DNA of 64,000 nt from a virus: IMG/VR virus record IMGVR_UViG_3300019124_000038, positions 62,001-126,000 of that record; one strand, given 5' to 3'. Shown one piece after another: positions 8,901 through 16,377 of the stretch; within the stretch, counting starts at the first letter, position 1; every line of letters starts with the position of its first letter. A model generated the notes under the pieces. It ran no database searches. It was not told the origin of the DNA and saw only the letters and a program-made list of their open reading frames with translations. The position numbers and the translations under genes are program-made.

Positions 8901-10006
8901 CCAATAAGTTTGAGGTATCGCGTGATGGTAATGGCATCCACTTCGGTCTTAAAGGTATCCAAGGCGTAGGCGATGCGGCGATCAAGAACATTCTTGATAT
9001 TCGCGAACGTCACAATATTCGCTCGATGGTAGACTTCCTGTTGCTGACCGACTCGTCTGTCAACAAGACGGTAGTAACAGCACTCATCAAGTGTGGCGCA
9101 TTTGACTCCCTTGGCTACAACCGCAAGACCTTGCTCACAGCGGCAGAAGACTTGCTGGCACTCCGCTCTAAGGCGAAGCAACGCATCTCGCAGAACAAGA
9201 AGCGCAAGAACCCTGAGACTGATATCAGTAAGTTCTTTGATCCTCTCTACGACTACGAGATCGTGAAGCATTATGAGTTCCCATTTGAAGAACTCTGCCA
9301 GATGGAACGAGAATTGACTGGATTCTACATGGCGCATCATCCTCTGGACGGTTTAGTTCCGTACATCCGTCACTATACTACACACTCGTCGGCTGAGATC
9401 AACGAAGGCGTGTTTGTAGGTTACGAAGAAGATGAAATGTCCAATGTGTATCAAGCTGAACTCGCCCCGCTAACAGACGACAGTGACACCCTGACTCCGA
9501 TCTACGAAAAACTCCCGAAAGGGCGCACGGTTATCTTCGGTGGCTTCATCAAGCAACGGAAGGAGATCACGATTGGTAAAGGGCGCAACAAAGGGAAGAC
9601 AATGCTGTCATTCATCGTAGAAGACGCATACCAAGGCGACGTTCGCTGTACGGCGTTCTTTGAAGAGTACGCCAAGTATAAACTGGCTCTCCAAGAAGGC
9701 AATGCGGTGCTCATTAAGGGTCACATCGACTACTATCATGACAAAGCACAAGTCAACATCAGTGATGTAGCTTCGGTTAACCGCGAGAAGGTACGGGTAT
9801 GGGAAGAGGAAGAAAAGCGCTATAGCAGTCAAAAAATTGACCGTGAAGAGATCGTTTGTGAACTGGAGAATCTGACTGAGGATATCCGTCTTTGCGAGGA
9901 GTGCATTCAACTCTTGGGAGATGATGCAGACCAACTCAGCGCAGTAACGGAGGAGTTAGTGACCATGTACGAACGCAAAGATCAACTGGAGGGGCTTCTG
10001 AAATGA
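5990..10006 (+). CDS. dnaE: DNA polymerase III alpha subunit (DnaE type)
   Basis: The replicative polymerase of the element, 1338 residues from the chosen ATG at 5990 (AAAGGGAAG precedes it; an in-frame ATG at 5945 has no site). The PHP domain opens the protein with NLHLHTD near residue 20 and ITDHGN near 54. The polymerase palm has the catalytic acidic triplet PDIDTDF near 538. An OB-fold lies at about 1180-1270, followed by a charged coiled tail. There is no internal 3'-5' exonuclease, so it is DnaE-like rather than PolC-like. It is somewhat longer than usual DnaE because of helical insertions between PHP and palm (residues 200-270). Its last codons overlap the sigma gene by 4 bp (ATGA). 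Confidence 0.93.
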   Translation: MREPFAVLDSGVFRVVSYRNLHLHTDASHLDGLNDIDNLIKRLKEIGHDVCAITDHGNMHNALKFYQECINNGIKPLLGFEAYMFHDHTLRNIEDIRAIVAEADDDFLAVESHLVLLAKDFTGYQNLMRLTSIGYRYGFYKRPHIDFNLLKQYSEGVIVINGHVGTDVAKAAERHCNPVSALEKSLNGEIVRLNQEKYVKQAWKFSPRLFDLEGLDLLEENERMFAINMLFEKIKSDAVMVEKLIAWEKEMYAKRELERVYELNRKYLEVFGEDYYLEIQNHGLNIEYQVSPIILQSARDLGIKVVATNDSHYTWRTDADAHRVHISNGIGKTLEEFYAADFEGFATCDEFYVKSDEEMSQALWEYGEEGLQALANTWEIVNKCNVEIPAIEFGGAEYSEKKGKMVGNWKTKEHLFPHFEIPAPYADATAYFKYLSQKGLEQRILDGECDLENFDLAQYQQRLDYEIGVIENMGFPTYFLILWDVIDFCAKNDIPVGKGRGSGAGSLVAYALRITDVDPLPYQLLFERFLNPSRISLPDIDTDFCYERVGEVIDYIKEKYGEDHVCIIGTFGTLGCKAVLKDVARVLDYPFDKINAITRQITDLDITVKKAIEKYDAIRDVVANDTELQRIVNIAIRLEGLQRHTSQHAAGVIISPFPITELMPVKVTKDGTLVSQYDMGDCELLGFVKYDFLKLRTLTIIKDTTNSIERLTGEVIDINKIPFNDPKVFAEFQRGNTVGIFQFESDGMQRLLRGMKPKSMDDLSAANALYRPGPLDFKVEDPNDPNFGKTMVEVYVDRANGTVPVVYDHPLLMQVQGETYGVFVFQEQVMKASVVLAGFTLPESDELRKVVGKKLMEKMPEQRDKFIGGCLNNPEFINGCKDMGKEAGEVALVIWLQIETFGRYGFNRSHSTAYAILAYQSMYLKVYYPTHFMASVLTSWMGKKIEQMVPYLNEARAMGIRILPPDVNQSTNKFEVSRDGNGIHFGLKGIQGVGDAAIKNILDIRERHNIRSMVDFLLLTDSSVNKTVVTALIKCGAFDSLGYNRKTLLTAAEDLLALRSKAKQRISQNKKRKNPETDISKFFDPLYDYEIVKHYEFPFEELCQMERELTGFYMAHHPLDGLVPYIRHYTTHSSAEINEGVFVGYEEDEMSNVYQAELAPLTDDSDTLTPIYEKLPKGRTVIFGGFIKQRKEITIGKGRNKGKTMLSFIVEDAYQGDVRCTAFFEEYAKYKLALQEGNAVLIKGHIDYYHDKAQVNISDVASVNREKVRVWEEEEKRYSSQKIDREEIVCELENLTEDIRLCEECIQLLGDDADQLSAVTEELVTMYERKDQLEGLLK

Positions 10007-10623
10007 AACCCTTCTCAAAAAAAGCCGTAGCAGAACTCGCACTCAGGGTGGCTAACGGAGAACAGGAAGCGTTTGTGGAGCTGGAGAGGGTAGCACAGCC
10101 TCTCCTTCGCTCTCTTTCTTCTCGGTTCTCTAGCTATCATCATAGATTCGAATACGATGATTTTTACATGATCGGAGCAATAGGACTTTACCTTGCTTGC
10201 TTATCTTATGATCCGATCAATCCCTCATTCCTTGACTATGCTAAAGTCGTGATGCTTCGAGAATACTGGCGCGAACTTGATTACCAAAATGCGGCGAAGA
10301 GAAGCGTATATGCTAATGATCTATCTTACGATCAAATGTTGGAGGATACTGGCGTAGAGCCGATAGAGGATGAGAGTGATTTGTTTGAGATTGCGCGTAT
10401 CAACGAAGTGCGAGAACACATTGAGTCAATCGTTGAACAGTGCTTCACCCAAGAAAAAGCAACCATCATGAAAATGTTCCTCTTTGACGAGATGCGCGTG
10501 ATTGACATTGCGACAGAATTGAACCTGAAGTATAAGAATGTTCATTCAACTGTCAAACGCGGTGTAGAGAAAATTCGAAAGGAATACTCTACTAGGTTCC
10601 TTGACGAAAAAATGGTGGTATAA
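10003..10623 (+). CDS. RNA polymerase sigma factor, sigma-70 family
   Basis: A 206-residue two-domain sigma. Region 2 lies at about residues 45-100 (FEYDDFYMIGAIGLYLACLS, then REYWRELDYQN). Region 4 lies at about 145-195, with a helix-turn-helix in VIDIATELNLKYKNVHSTVK. Regions 1 and 3 are absent or short, as in SigH- or ECF-like factors. It is translationally coupled to the polymerase (ATGA) and its 3' end contains the -35 of promoter copy 4. It could redirect host polymerase to element promoters; which promoters it reads is not visible. Confidence 0.85.
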   Translation: MKPFSKKAVAELALRVANGEQEAFVELERVAQPLLRSLSSRFSSYHHRFEYDDFYMIGAIGLYLACLSYDPINPSFLDYAKVVMLREYWRELDYQNAAKRSVYANDLSYDQMLEDTGVEPIEDESDLFEIARINEVREHIESIVEQCFTQEKATIMKMFLFDEMRVIDIATELNLKYKNVHSTVKRGVEKIRKEYSTRFLDEKMVV

Positions 10624-10640
10624 TATACTTGTAGTATAAG
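10601..10640 (+). promoter_or_regulatory. Promoter, 11-bp-repeat module copy 4
   Basis: TTGACG (10601-10606), 17 bp, TATACT (10624-10629), TATAAG (10635-10640). The -35 lies inside the last codons of the sigma gene. A TATAAT at 10619 is at only 12 bp spacing, as in copy 1. Drives the 10656 gene onward. Confidence 0.75.
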
Positions 10641-10655
10641 GTAGGTGAGACACAC

Positions 10656-11111
10656 TTGTTTGAAGTAATGCATACACGATCAGATGGAACCTCCTTGTGT
10701 TACGTCGATCACCCCGACTTTCTCAAATACTTGAAGGACAGATATGAGAAAGACAGCAAGGGAAAGGCGAACGGAATCAAGCTGTCTGTTACTCCGTACA
10801 TGAGAGCCAATAAGCGCGGTGTCATGCAAGAGATTGCATGGAATGTTGTTCTACCTCATGCGGACGTAAAAGGGCTAGAGAAGATTGCCAAGCAGGACAA
10901 GTACAAGAGTGAACGCGATCTGGAAAATGAACGCAAAGCGGCGGCTGAAAAGGTAGCGGCAAAAGCGGCAAAGAAATCTGAACGAGAAGCCGCACGTCTG
11001 GCGGCACGGGAAGCGGCAAAGGCAGAAAGAAAGCGTCTGAAGGAAGAACCGAAGCCGAAACGCACCCGCAAGAAAGCCGAACCAGCAGAACAACTCTCAC
11101 TCGATATTTGA
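10656..11111 (+). CDS. Hypothetical protein with Ala/Lys/Glu-rich basic tail
   Basis: First gene after promoter copy 4, starting at TTG 10656 after GGTAGGTGAG. Residues 1-75 form a compact alpha/beta region; residues 80-125 are a long helix of Ala, Lys, Glu and Arg that should form a coiled coil; the tail is strongly basic (KPKRTRKKAEP). DNA binding by the tail is plausible. No family recognised. Confidence 0.6.
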   Translation: MFEVMHTRSDGTSLCYVDHPDFLKYLKDRYEKDSKGKANGIKLSVTPYMRANKRGVMQEIAWNVVLPHADVKGLEKIAKQDKYKSERDLENERKAAAEKVAAKAAKKSEREAARLAAREAAKAERKRLKEEPKPKRTRKKAEPAEQLSLDI

Positions 11112-11132
11112 TGAAAAGGAGAGCGCGCCATT

Positions 11133-11288
11133 GTGGGCAAACAAGACATTGCTTTGGTATTCATAAGTATCGCCCTTTTTCTGGCGGCTTATGGTAGGGC
11201 AGGGAAATTTAGCCGTAAGGTAGGCTGGTGGATAATGGGTCTCTGCTTTATACTCGTAGTTGCGAGTAGCATCCTTGGTGATTTTTGA
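11133..11288 (+). CDS. 51-residue two-helix membrane protein
   Basis: GTG start after AAAGGAGAG. Two hydrophobic segments (about residues 5-20 and 33-48) flank a short basic loop (RAGKFSRK), so both ends should face outside. No family recognised. Confidence 0.5.
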   Translation: MGKQDIALVFISIALFLAAYGRAGKFSRKVGWWIMGLCFILVVASSILGDF

Positions 11289-11304
11289 CAGGAGGTAGCA
11301 ATAA

Positions 11305-11514
11305 ATGAGACGCAAAGGAAGCACTGGCGGTCGCATTCGCAAGTCCTATCCTCATGATAAACCAATCCCGATGATGAAAAAACTTGGGTGGAGACAAGGC
11401 ACGGCTCGTAGCCCATATCGAAGACAGCGACTAGTCTGGCGGAAGACACTCAAAGACATGCACAAAACCAAACAGCGACAATACAACAAACGATTATGCA
11501 AGGAGGAAGGTTGA
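11305..11514 (+). CDS. Very basic 69-residue protein
   Basis: ATG after CAGGAGGTAGCAATA. About one third of the residues are Arg or Lys spread along the chain, with few acids, which suggests binding to nucleic acid. Its final base overlaps the start of the next gene. No known family recognised. Confidence 0.5.
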   Translation: MRRKGSTGGRIRKSYPHDKPIPMMKKLGWRQGTARSPYRRQRLVWRKTLKDMHKTKQRQYNKRLCKEEG

Positions 11515-11657
11515 TGGAAGACAATGGACAGATTCATTGTTGTGCTGAGTTTCCGTTTTGTGAGTGCTACGTTGATATAGAGATTGATGAAATGGAAATC
11601 CAACAGCTCTATACACAGCTACAAACAATGGTGATCGAAGGGGAGGATGAGGAATAA
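11514..11657 (+). CDS. 47-residue acidic protein with Cys pairs
   Basis: Starts on the last base of the upstream stop (TTGATGG) with AAGGAGGAAGG before it. It carries HCC and CEC near the N-terminus and a strongly acidic C-terminal helix. Its stop overlaps the next ATG (TAATG), so three genes in a row are translationally chained. Confidence 0.45.
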   Translation: MEDNGQIHCCAEFPFCECYVDIEIDEMEIQQLYTQLQTMVIEGEDEE

Positions 11658-11956
11658 TGCCGAATGTCATATATGCATGGCATCGTAATGGCAAACTCGT
11701 GCAAGACAGATCGCGCCGCTTGTACTATACAGAGGGTATGGCTAAGGGGGCACTCAAAAATTCACATAAGGGTCGGCAAGAAAAGGAAGAAATTGAGATT
11801 GTCGAGTACATGCCAGTCAACGAAGCCCGCGAAGCAATCGCCGAGCTTGTTGCAATCTATGATCGCTTGCGGAACGGTAAATCAGAAATGTTCGATGAAG
11901 AGAATGTGGCTGAAATCTGTAGTCCATTCACTTTCAATATTAAAAGGGAGGAATAA
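11657..11956 (+). CDS. Hypothetical protein, 99 aa
   Basis: The product begins with a compact beta motif (VIYAWHRNGKLVQDRSRRLYYT) and ends in a helix with alternating Glu and Lys. It is chained to the upstream gene by TAATG and lies 3 bp before thyA, so its expression should track thymidylate synthase. No motif identifies its role. Confidence 0.55.
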   Translation: MPNVIYAWHRNGKLVQDRSRRLYYTEGMAKGALKNSHKGRQEKEEIEIVEYMPVNEAREAIAELVAIYDRLRNGKSEMFDEENVAEICSPFTFNIKREE

Positions 11957-11959
11957 CAA

Positions 11960-12787
11960 TTGCACCAGTATCTTGACCTTTGCAAGCATGTACTAGAGAA
12001 CGGAACCTTCAAAGAAGATCGCACGGGCACAGGAACATACAGTGTTTTCGGCTATCAGATGCGATTTAACCTCGCAGAAGGCTTCCCTTTGGTGACGACG
12101 AAGAAAGTTCATCTGAAATCCATCATCTACGAACTGCTCTGGTTCCTTAGCGGCAACACTAATATCAAATATTTGACCGATAACGGAGTTCGCATTTGGA
12201 ACGAATGGGCAGATGAGAACGGCGATCTCGGTCCGGTCTATGGAGCGCAATGGAGATATTGGGTAAACCCTCATCAATCCTACACGCATCCTGACAAAGC
12301 TGTAACCTTCGGAACCATTGACCAGATATCTCGTGTTATCGAAGAGATTAAGCAAAACCCAGATTCCCGTCGCCTTGTGGTAAGTGCATGGAACGTCTCG
12401 GACCTCGACAAGATGGCGTTGCATCCGTGCCATGTACTATTCCAGTTCTATGTTCTCGATGGCAAGCTCTCTTGCCAGCTCTATCAGCGGTCAGGCGATA
12501 TCTTCCTCGGCATACCGTTTAATATTGCATCCTATGCGCTCCTCACAATGATGGTAGCGCAGGTATGCGATCTCGAACTCGGTGACTTCGTGCACACTCT
12601 CGGCGACGCACATATCTACAGCAACCATGTCGAGCAAGTGAAGCTCCAACTTACCCGTGAGCCATACCCGCTTCCGAAGATGCTGATTAACCCCGAGGTC
12701 AAAGATATCTTCGGCTTCAAGTACGAAGACTTCGAGCTTGTTGGCTACGAAGCGCACCCAAGCATCAAAGGAGAGGTCGCGGTATAG
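11960..12787 (+). CDS. thyA: Thymidylate synthase
   Basis: Converts dUMP to dTMP with methylene-tetrahydrofolate. The 275 residues match ThyA throughout: EDRTGTGT early, [20 protein letters not shown], the catalytic Cys at about 157 in [12 protein letters not shown], the dUMP-binding [18 protein letters not shown], and the closing HIYSNH motif. The start is TTG 11960 after GGGAGGAATAACAA. A DHFR gene lies 424 bp downstream and recycles the dihydrofolate this enzyme makes; both fit the dNTP-supply block that ends with RNR. Confidence 0.95.
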   Translation: MHQYLDLCKHVLENGTFKEDRTGTGTYSVFGYQMRFNLAEGFPLVTTKKVHLKSIIYELLWFLSGNTNIKYLTDNGVRIWNEWADENGDLGPVYGAQWRYWVNPHQSYTHPDKAVTFGTIDQISRVIEEIKQNPDSRRLVVSAWNVSDLDKMALHPCHVLFQFYVLDGKLSCQLYQRSGDIFLGIPFNIASYALLTMMVAQVCDLELGDFVHTLGDAHIYSNHVEQVKLQLTREPYPLPKMLINPEVKDIFGFKYEDFELVGYEAHPSIKGEVAV

Positions 12788-13033
12788 ATGGCTAGTAAAC
12801 CAAAGCGAAGCAAGACCTATATTCTTCATGAGCTTGCTACTGGAGGTCGCTTTCGTGTGATCGGCAGATATCGTGTAGGAGCAAAGAACGAAGAACAAGC
12901 CAAGGAGTTCCTGCGGGGCAAAATCGGTAAGCACAAGAAGGTTCGTGTCTACTACGAGGAGAAGAACGAAAGTAACTTTATAGAGCACGGCACTGTAATG
13001 CCAGACATTCCGATAGGGGGTCTTTATAGGTGA
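12788..13033 (+). CDS. Hypothetical basic protein, 81 aa
   Basis: ATG immediately after the thyA stop (TAGATG). A basic N-terminus (KPKRSK) leads into an alpha/beta domain with GRYRVGAKNEEQAKEFLRGKI, which looks like a small ligand- or RNA-binding fold. It sits between thyA and DHFR but has no visible folate or nucleotide motif. Confidence 0.55.
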   Translation: MASKPKRSKTYILHELATGGRFRVIGRYRVGAKNEEQAKEFLRGKIGKHKKVRVYYEEKNESNFIEHGTVMPDIPIGGLYR

Positions 13034-13227
13034 TTTGGCTATGGCTGTTGTGCGGGCTATACCTAGCCTGTGGTCTGTTTTTACTAATCCTATTTGCTAC
13101 ATCTGATTGGGGTGTGGGCGGATGGAAGGGAGCATTATACCTGATCTTCGTTGTCCCTGCGTTCTTCATTTGGCAAATTATCGAAGAAGGAATCGGAGGA
13201 GGTTTTCGTAAATGGCGATCAAAATGA
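13030..13227 (+). CDS. Two-helix membrane protein, 65 aa
   Basis: GTG start overlapping the previous stop by 4 bp (GTGA). Two long hydrophobic segments at residues 2-24 and 34-50, and a basic C-terminal tail. It overlaps the DHFR start by 16 bp. One of many tiny membrane proteins on the element; function unknown. Confidence 0.5.
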   Translation: MIWLWLLCGLYLACGLFLLILFATSDWGVGGWKGALYLIFVVPAFFIWQIIEEGIGGGFRKWRSK

Positions 13228-13772
13228 TTGCAGTAGTGGACGGACATGGTGCAATCGGACGGGAGAATGGGCTTCTGGCTCATCTCCCCGATGATTGGCG
13301 GTTCTTCATGGACAATACGATTGGGCATGGTGTCCTCATGGGGCGCAAGACATATGAGTCTCTTCCGTCCTTTGGCAAACAGTCTGGTGGAAAACATCTG
13401 CCGCGCCGCTACAACTTTGTGCTGACAAGGCAACCGATCTTCTACGGTCGTGCCGTTGAAACACTAGGTTCGGTAGAGGAAGCCTTGTTCATTGCTGAGT
13501 CTGTACAGCGCAGAGGCAAGGACTTCTGGATTATCGGCGGGGCAGAAATCTACGATCTGTTCTCAGATCATGTAGATGAGGTCTACCTGACCTATGTAAA
13601 TCATGTGTTCCCCGATGCTGATGCATTTTTCCCGTTGGATTTTTTGCGAGAACTAGAGTCAACTGACAAATGGGATTACGAAAGCCTTGGCAAGCATGAG
13701 GCCGATGAACGACATGCCTATAGCTTCGAGTTCGTTAAATATACTCGAATTAAAGGAGAAGAGACCTCATGA
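13212..13772 (+). CDS. dfrA: Dihydrofolate reductase
   Basis: Reduces dihydrofolate to tetrahydrofolate with NADPH. Visible landmarks are IAVVDGHGAIGRENGL at the N-terminus (strand A and the Met20-type loop), DDWRFFMDNT (acidic active-site residue and helix B), VLMGRKTYESLP (NADPH phosphate site) and IIGGAEIYDLF (the GG cofactor motif). Length 186 is slightly above the usual 160. It partners thyA upstream. The start has GGAGGAGG at 13195-13202. Confidence 0.93.
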   Translation: MAIKMIAVVDGHGAIGRENGLLAHLPDDWRFFMDNTIGHGVLMGRKTYESLPSFGKQSGGKHLPRRYNFVLTRQPIFYGRAVETLGSVEEALFIAESVQRRGKDFWIIGGAEIYDLFSDHVDEVYLTYVNHVFPDADAFFPLDFLRELESTDKWDYESLGKHEADERHAYSFEFVKYTRIKGEETS

Positions 13773-13939
13773 TTTGTATTAATTGCCAGAAGGATATCAG
13801 CGAATCGGTGTTTACCTGTGACTCTGGAGTTGCGGGTAGGTTGGATATGGGGTTCGAGTGCGAAGATTGTGAAATCGTGATCTGGACTCATAAGGTGGAA
13901 CGATCATCAGATGTTTGGGAAGTCAAAGAGGAGGAGTAG
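13769..13939 (+). CDS. 56-residue zinc-ribbon-like protein
   Basis: Overlaps the DHFR stop by 4 bp (ATGA). Two Cys pairs (CINC and CEDC) about 28 residues apart give a zinc-ribbon layout; the C-terminus is acidic. Like the mini Cys proteins at 265 and 453 its role is unknown. Confidence 0.5.
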   Translation: MICINCQKDISESVFTCDSGVAGRLDMGFECEDCEIVIWTHKVERSSDVWEVKEEE

Positions 13940-13943
13940 GCAA

Positions 13944-14234
13944 ATGAGCAAGGAAGAAATTTTGCGAGATTTTGCGATAGAGGACAATTTGTCTATCGAC
14001 GAAGTACTAGCGGGCTATACAGTTGTCGATTGGGGTAGTGGAGAGCTGGCAGTTGAACCGAAAGGAGATGTCAATATGAAGAATGAAGAAATGGTGACGA
14101 TTCCTAAGAAAGAATACGACAAACTGGTTGAAGATAGCAATTGGCTTTCTTGTTTGGAGGGGGCTGGCGTAGACAACTGGGATGGCATTAGTGAAGCATA
14201 TGCGCTTCGCAGAGAGTGGTACGGTCAAGACTAG
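13944..14234 (+). CDS. Acidic hypothetical protein, 96 aa
   Basis: I chose ATG 13944 because GAGGAGGAG lies at 13930-13936; the upstream in-frame ATG 13911 has no site. The protein is acidic, with a helical start (SKEEILRDFAIEDNLS) reminiscent of a partner-binding helix and a predicted coiled segment with KKEYDKLVEDSNW. It ends a transcription unit: promoter copy 5 begins 7 bp later. Confidence 0.5.
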   Translation: MSKEEILRDFAIEDNLSIDEVLAGYTVVDWGSGELAVEPKGDVNMKNEEMVTIPKKEYDKLVEDSNWLSCLEGAGVDNWDGISEAYALRREWYGQD

Positions 14235-14240
14235 CGTTCC

Positions 14241-14280
14241 TTGACTTTCTTAGCGTCGAATATTATAATATAGGTATAAG
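14241..14280 (+). promoter_or_regulatory. Promoter, 11-bp-repeat module copy 5
   Basis: TTGACT (14241-14246), 17 bp, TATAAT (14264-14269), TATAAG (14275-14280). CTAGCGTTCC precedes the -35, nearly the same as copies 2 and 7. The nuclease and RNR genes follow. Confidence 0.85.
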
Positions 14281-14297
14281 ACAAGGAGGAGAGAATT

Positions 14298-14504
14298 TTG
14301 CTAGATGTAACATTGAAAACCATCACGGGAGCTGAAAGTGAAGACTCGTTCGATTATGTGAGCATCCGCATGTCCAAAGAGCAAGCATATTCGCTCGTTC
14401 GTTTCATTGAGACTGATGAAGCAAGTATCGAAGTCATGGAGTTCCTTGATAGACTTGTTGATCTTATCAGAGATGAAGTGCTTACTGATTGGTCAACGTC
14501 ATGA
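14298..14504 (+). CDS. Small hypothetical protein, 68 aa
   Basis: TTG start after AAGGAGGAGAG, directly behind promoter copy 5. One beta strand (VSIRMSKEQAYSLVRFI) precedes a long acidic helix. The same layout, I-(R/K)-(M/L)-S-(K/E)-(E/Q)-Q-A-x-S-L, occurs in the protein at 32035-32220, so the two are probably distant paralogues. Function unknown. Confidence 0.55.
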   Translation: MLDVTLKTITGAESEDSFDYVSIRMSKEQAYSLVRFIETDEASIEVMEFLDRLVDLIRDEVLTDWSTS

Positions 14505-14516
14505 GGGGGAAGTAAA

Positions 14517-15695
14517 ATGATCATACATTACCTATCCGCCAGCAGACTTAAAAAGTATCTCCAATGTCCTGAAGCATACCATCAACACTACGAAAACGGT
14601 GTTAAGTCTGATGCTGAACATCTTCGGTTTGGAACGCTTATGCACAAAGTTCTGGAGCGGTGGTATCAAGAGTTTGATAAAACGATGAAGGAAATTTTCG
14701 ACTACGAGTGGATTCGGGCGGACATTGCCAGTCCTGAACTCCACAAGGACGCTTTGGATATCATAGATATCTTTGAGCGGCAGAACAACAGGAATGAATC
14801 CATTAACCTTGGTTTTGAGCTTGCGTTCGCTATCGACATTCTGAATGATCGGGTAGTTGACACATCTCACGTTGATTGGTCTGACTACGATCAGATGAAA
14901 GCGTTTCTGAAAACTCTGGAAGAGGACGAGAATCCTTATATCTTCGGATACATTGACCGTGTCGAATATGATGCGATCAGTGATACCTTGAAGATCAAGG
15001 ACTACAAGACCTCTCGAATCCCTCTAACACAGGCAGAAGCAGACACAGATGAGCAGATGAGTATGTATGCTCTTGTAGCTGAGTACATGTTTCCTGAATA
15101 CGAGCGTGTGGCTCTCCAGCTTGAATACGTGCGTCATGGTACTACTGTCACCACGTACCGAAGCGCAGAAGACAATGCTCGATTCAAAGACTGGCTCATC
15201 CTTATGTTCTACAAGATCAAGGAGGACACCGCACACGTTGCAACGCTTAACAAATATTGCGGATGGTGTGATGCTCGACATGGTTGTTATGCATACAAGC
15301 AACTGCTTGACGAAGGGTACGATGTAGACGCTGAGAAACTTGACTTCGAAGCTATGGACGTTGAGTTGGAGAAGTTGAAGGTCTACAAAAAAATCATGGA
15401 GGGTCGAATCAAAGAAATTGAAACCACCATGAAAGATCAACTGAAAGCCACTGACAATCGACCTATCGTGGCGGGCTCGGCAGAGCGTTATCTGACACCA
15501 AACATGCGTGTCAACTACGACCCTGCAACTGTCCTGAACATCTTCGGCGAGGATGGCTTTAAGTTCCTGTCGGTCAACAAAACCGAAGTGGACAAGGCTG
15601 TTCGAGGAGATGAGGAGAAGCAACGTGCTCTCATGGAAACGGGTCATAGCTACTATATTGCCCCAACTCTGCGGCGAGGTAAAGGGAAAAAGTAG
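14517..15695 (+). CDS. PD-(D/E)XK nuclease, RecB/Cas4 type with Cys cluster
   Basis: Residues 1-60 have the opening helix with SASRLKKYLQCPEAY and the histidine in GTLMHKVLE typical of RecB-family nucleases. The catalytic core is GYIDRVE near residue 145 and IKDYKTSR near 162. Cys17 and the later CGWC..C group (about 248-257) supply four Cys, as in Cas4 and AddB iron-sulfur nucleases. A lysine-rich coiled region and a C-terminal domain follow. It should cut or resect single-stranded DNA ends, fitting a recombination set with Erf and RusA elsewhere in the window. Confidence 0.85.
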   Translation: MIIHYLSASRLKKYLQCPEAYHQHYENGVKSDAEHLRFGTLMHKVLERWYQEFDKTMKEIFDYEWIRADIASPELHKDALDIIDIFERQNNRNESINLGFELAFAIDILNDRVVDTSHVDWSDYDQMKAFLKTLEEDENPYIFGYIDRVEYDAISDTLKIKDYKTSRIPLTQAEADTDEQMSMYALVAEYMFPEYERVALQLEYVRHGTTVTTYRSAEDNARFKDWLILMFYKIKEDTAHVATLNKYCGWCDARHGCYAYKQLLDEGYDVDAEKLDFEAMDVELEKLKVYKKIMEGRIKEIETTMKDQLKATDNRPIVAGSAERYLTPNMRVNYDPATVLNIFGEDGFKFLSVNKTEVDKAVRGDEEKQRALMETGHSYYIAPTLRRGKGKK

Positions 15696-15700
15696 AATGA

Positions 15701-15716
15701 GGGGGCGAAAGCTCCC
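15701..15716 (+). terminator. Stem-loop after nuclease gene, weak terminator
   Basis: GGGGGC-GAAA-GCTCCC stem with GNRA loop followed by TTGT rather than a full T run. A near copy of this hairpin with a proper T run lies at 22201. Confidence 0.45.
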
Positions 15717-15747
15717 TTGTCTATGTTGCACAAGGAGACAAGGATAA

Positions 15748-15879
15748 ATGAAAAAGACCACGCGTAAGATTGCGGCTTTCCCATTTAAGATAATCTGGTG
15801 GATTCTGAAAGCTCCATTCAAGCTCCTGAAAGAAATTGGAGAAATCCTTCTGGAGTGGCTAACAGGCGTCGAGGTGTAG
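15748..15879 (+). CDS. 43-residue basic amphipathic peptide
   Basis: ATG after AAGGAGACAAGG. A basic start (KKTTRK) is followed by one amphipathic or membrane-associated helix rich in Trp, Ile and Phe with regularly spaced Lys. It could lie along the membrane. No family recognised. Confidence 0.4.
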   Translation: MKKTTRKIAAFPFKIIWWILKAPFKLLKEIGEILLEWLTGVEV

Positions 15880-15894
15880 AAAGGGGAGTTCTGG

Positions 15895-16377
15895 ATGTCA
15901 TTAGTACATGCATTGCGTCATGAAATCGAACAGATCAATGGCGACGAGATGCGCGGCTTCGTAGTTGATGTGCTGGCTGACTACGATGAAAAGGCGGACG
16001 AAAATAAAGACCGCAATGTGTACGCATACCACACAAAGCGCATCGTCAGCCTTATGAGAATTATGCTGGAAGAATTGGACATAACTGATCGTCTGATGGA
16101 CATTGGTACTGCCGCCGCGCTGATTCATCTTGCTGGAAGCCTGACCGATGATCCGACAGGTGTAGAGAACAGGTTGGGGGCATTAGCTCTTCGCGGTCGC
16201 TATGCTGGCTTACAGTCGAATATTGGATTGGAAGATTATGATGCGGTGATGCGTTTAGTCGAAGGTCAGCACGGCATCCATTCACCTATCCCGCAAGTAG
16301 AGCCGCAATTGGATGACCCTGTGTATGTTTGGCTTCTCCCATTGGCTATCCGCATCGCAAAGGAGGGGGTGATATGA
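15895..16377 (+). CDS. HD-like helical protein, catalytic residues incomplete
   Basis: An all-helical 160-residue protein. HTKRIVSLM, then AALIHLAGS and EGQHGIHSPIP, then a PVYVWLLPLAIRIAK helix follow the order of phage HD-domain proteins, but the HD pair itself reads HL and the final helix lacks an obvious Asp. It may be a degenerate, non-catalytic relative, or the resemblance may be accidental. It overlaps the next gene by 4 bp (ATGA). Confidence 0.5.
   Translation: MSLVHALRHEIEQINGDEMRGFVVDVLADYDEKADENKDRNVYAYHTKRIVSLMRIMLEELDITDRLMDIGTAAALIHLAGSLTDDPTGVENRLGALALRGRYAGLQSNIGLEDYDAVMRLVEGQHGIHSPIPQVEPQLDDPVYVWLLPLAIRIAKEGVI

Noticed and set aside
8720-9340. A 206-codon minus-strand frame
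   Set aside because: Antisense to the DNA polymerase III alpha gene; no ribosome site and no recognisable protein features.
5990-10006. PolC-type polymerase
   Set aside because: No exonuclease domain interrupts the PHP region and the PHP motif is at the very N-terminus, so DnaE type fits better.
15701-15716. Riboswitch after the nuclease gene
   Set aside because: Only one short GNRA hairpin is present, similar to the terminator at 22201; no larger conserved structure seen.
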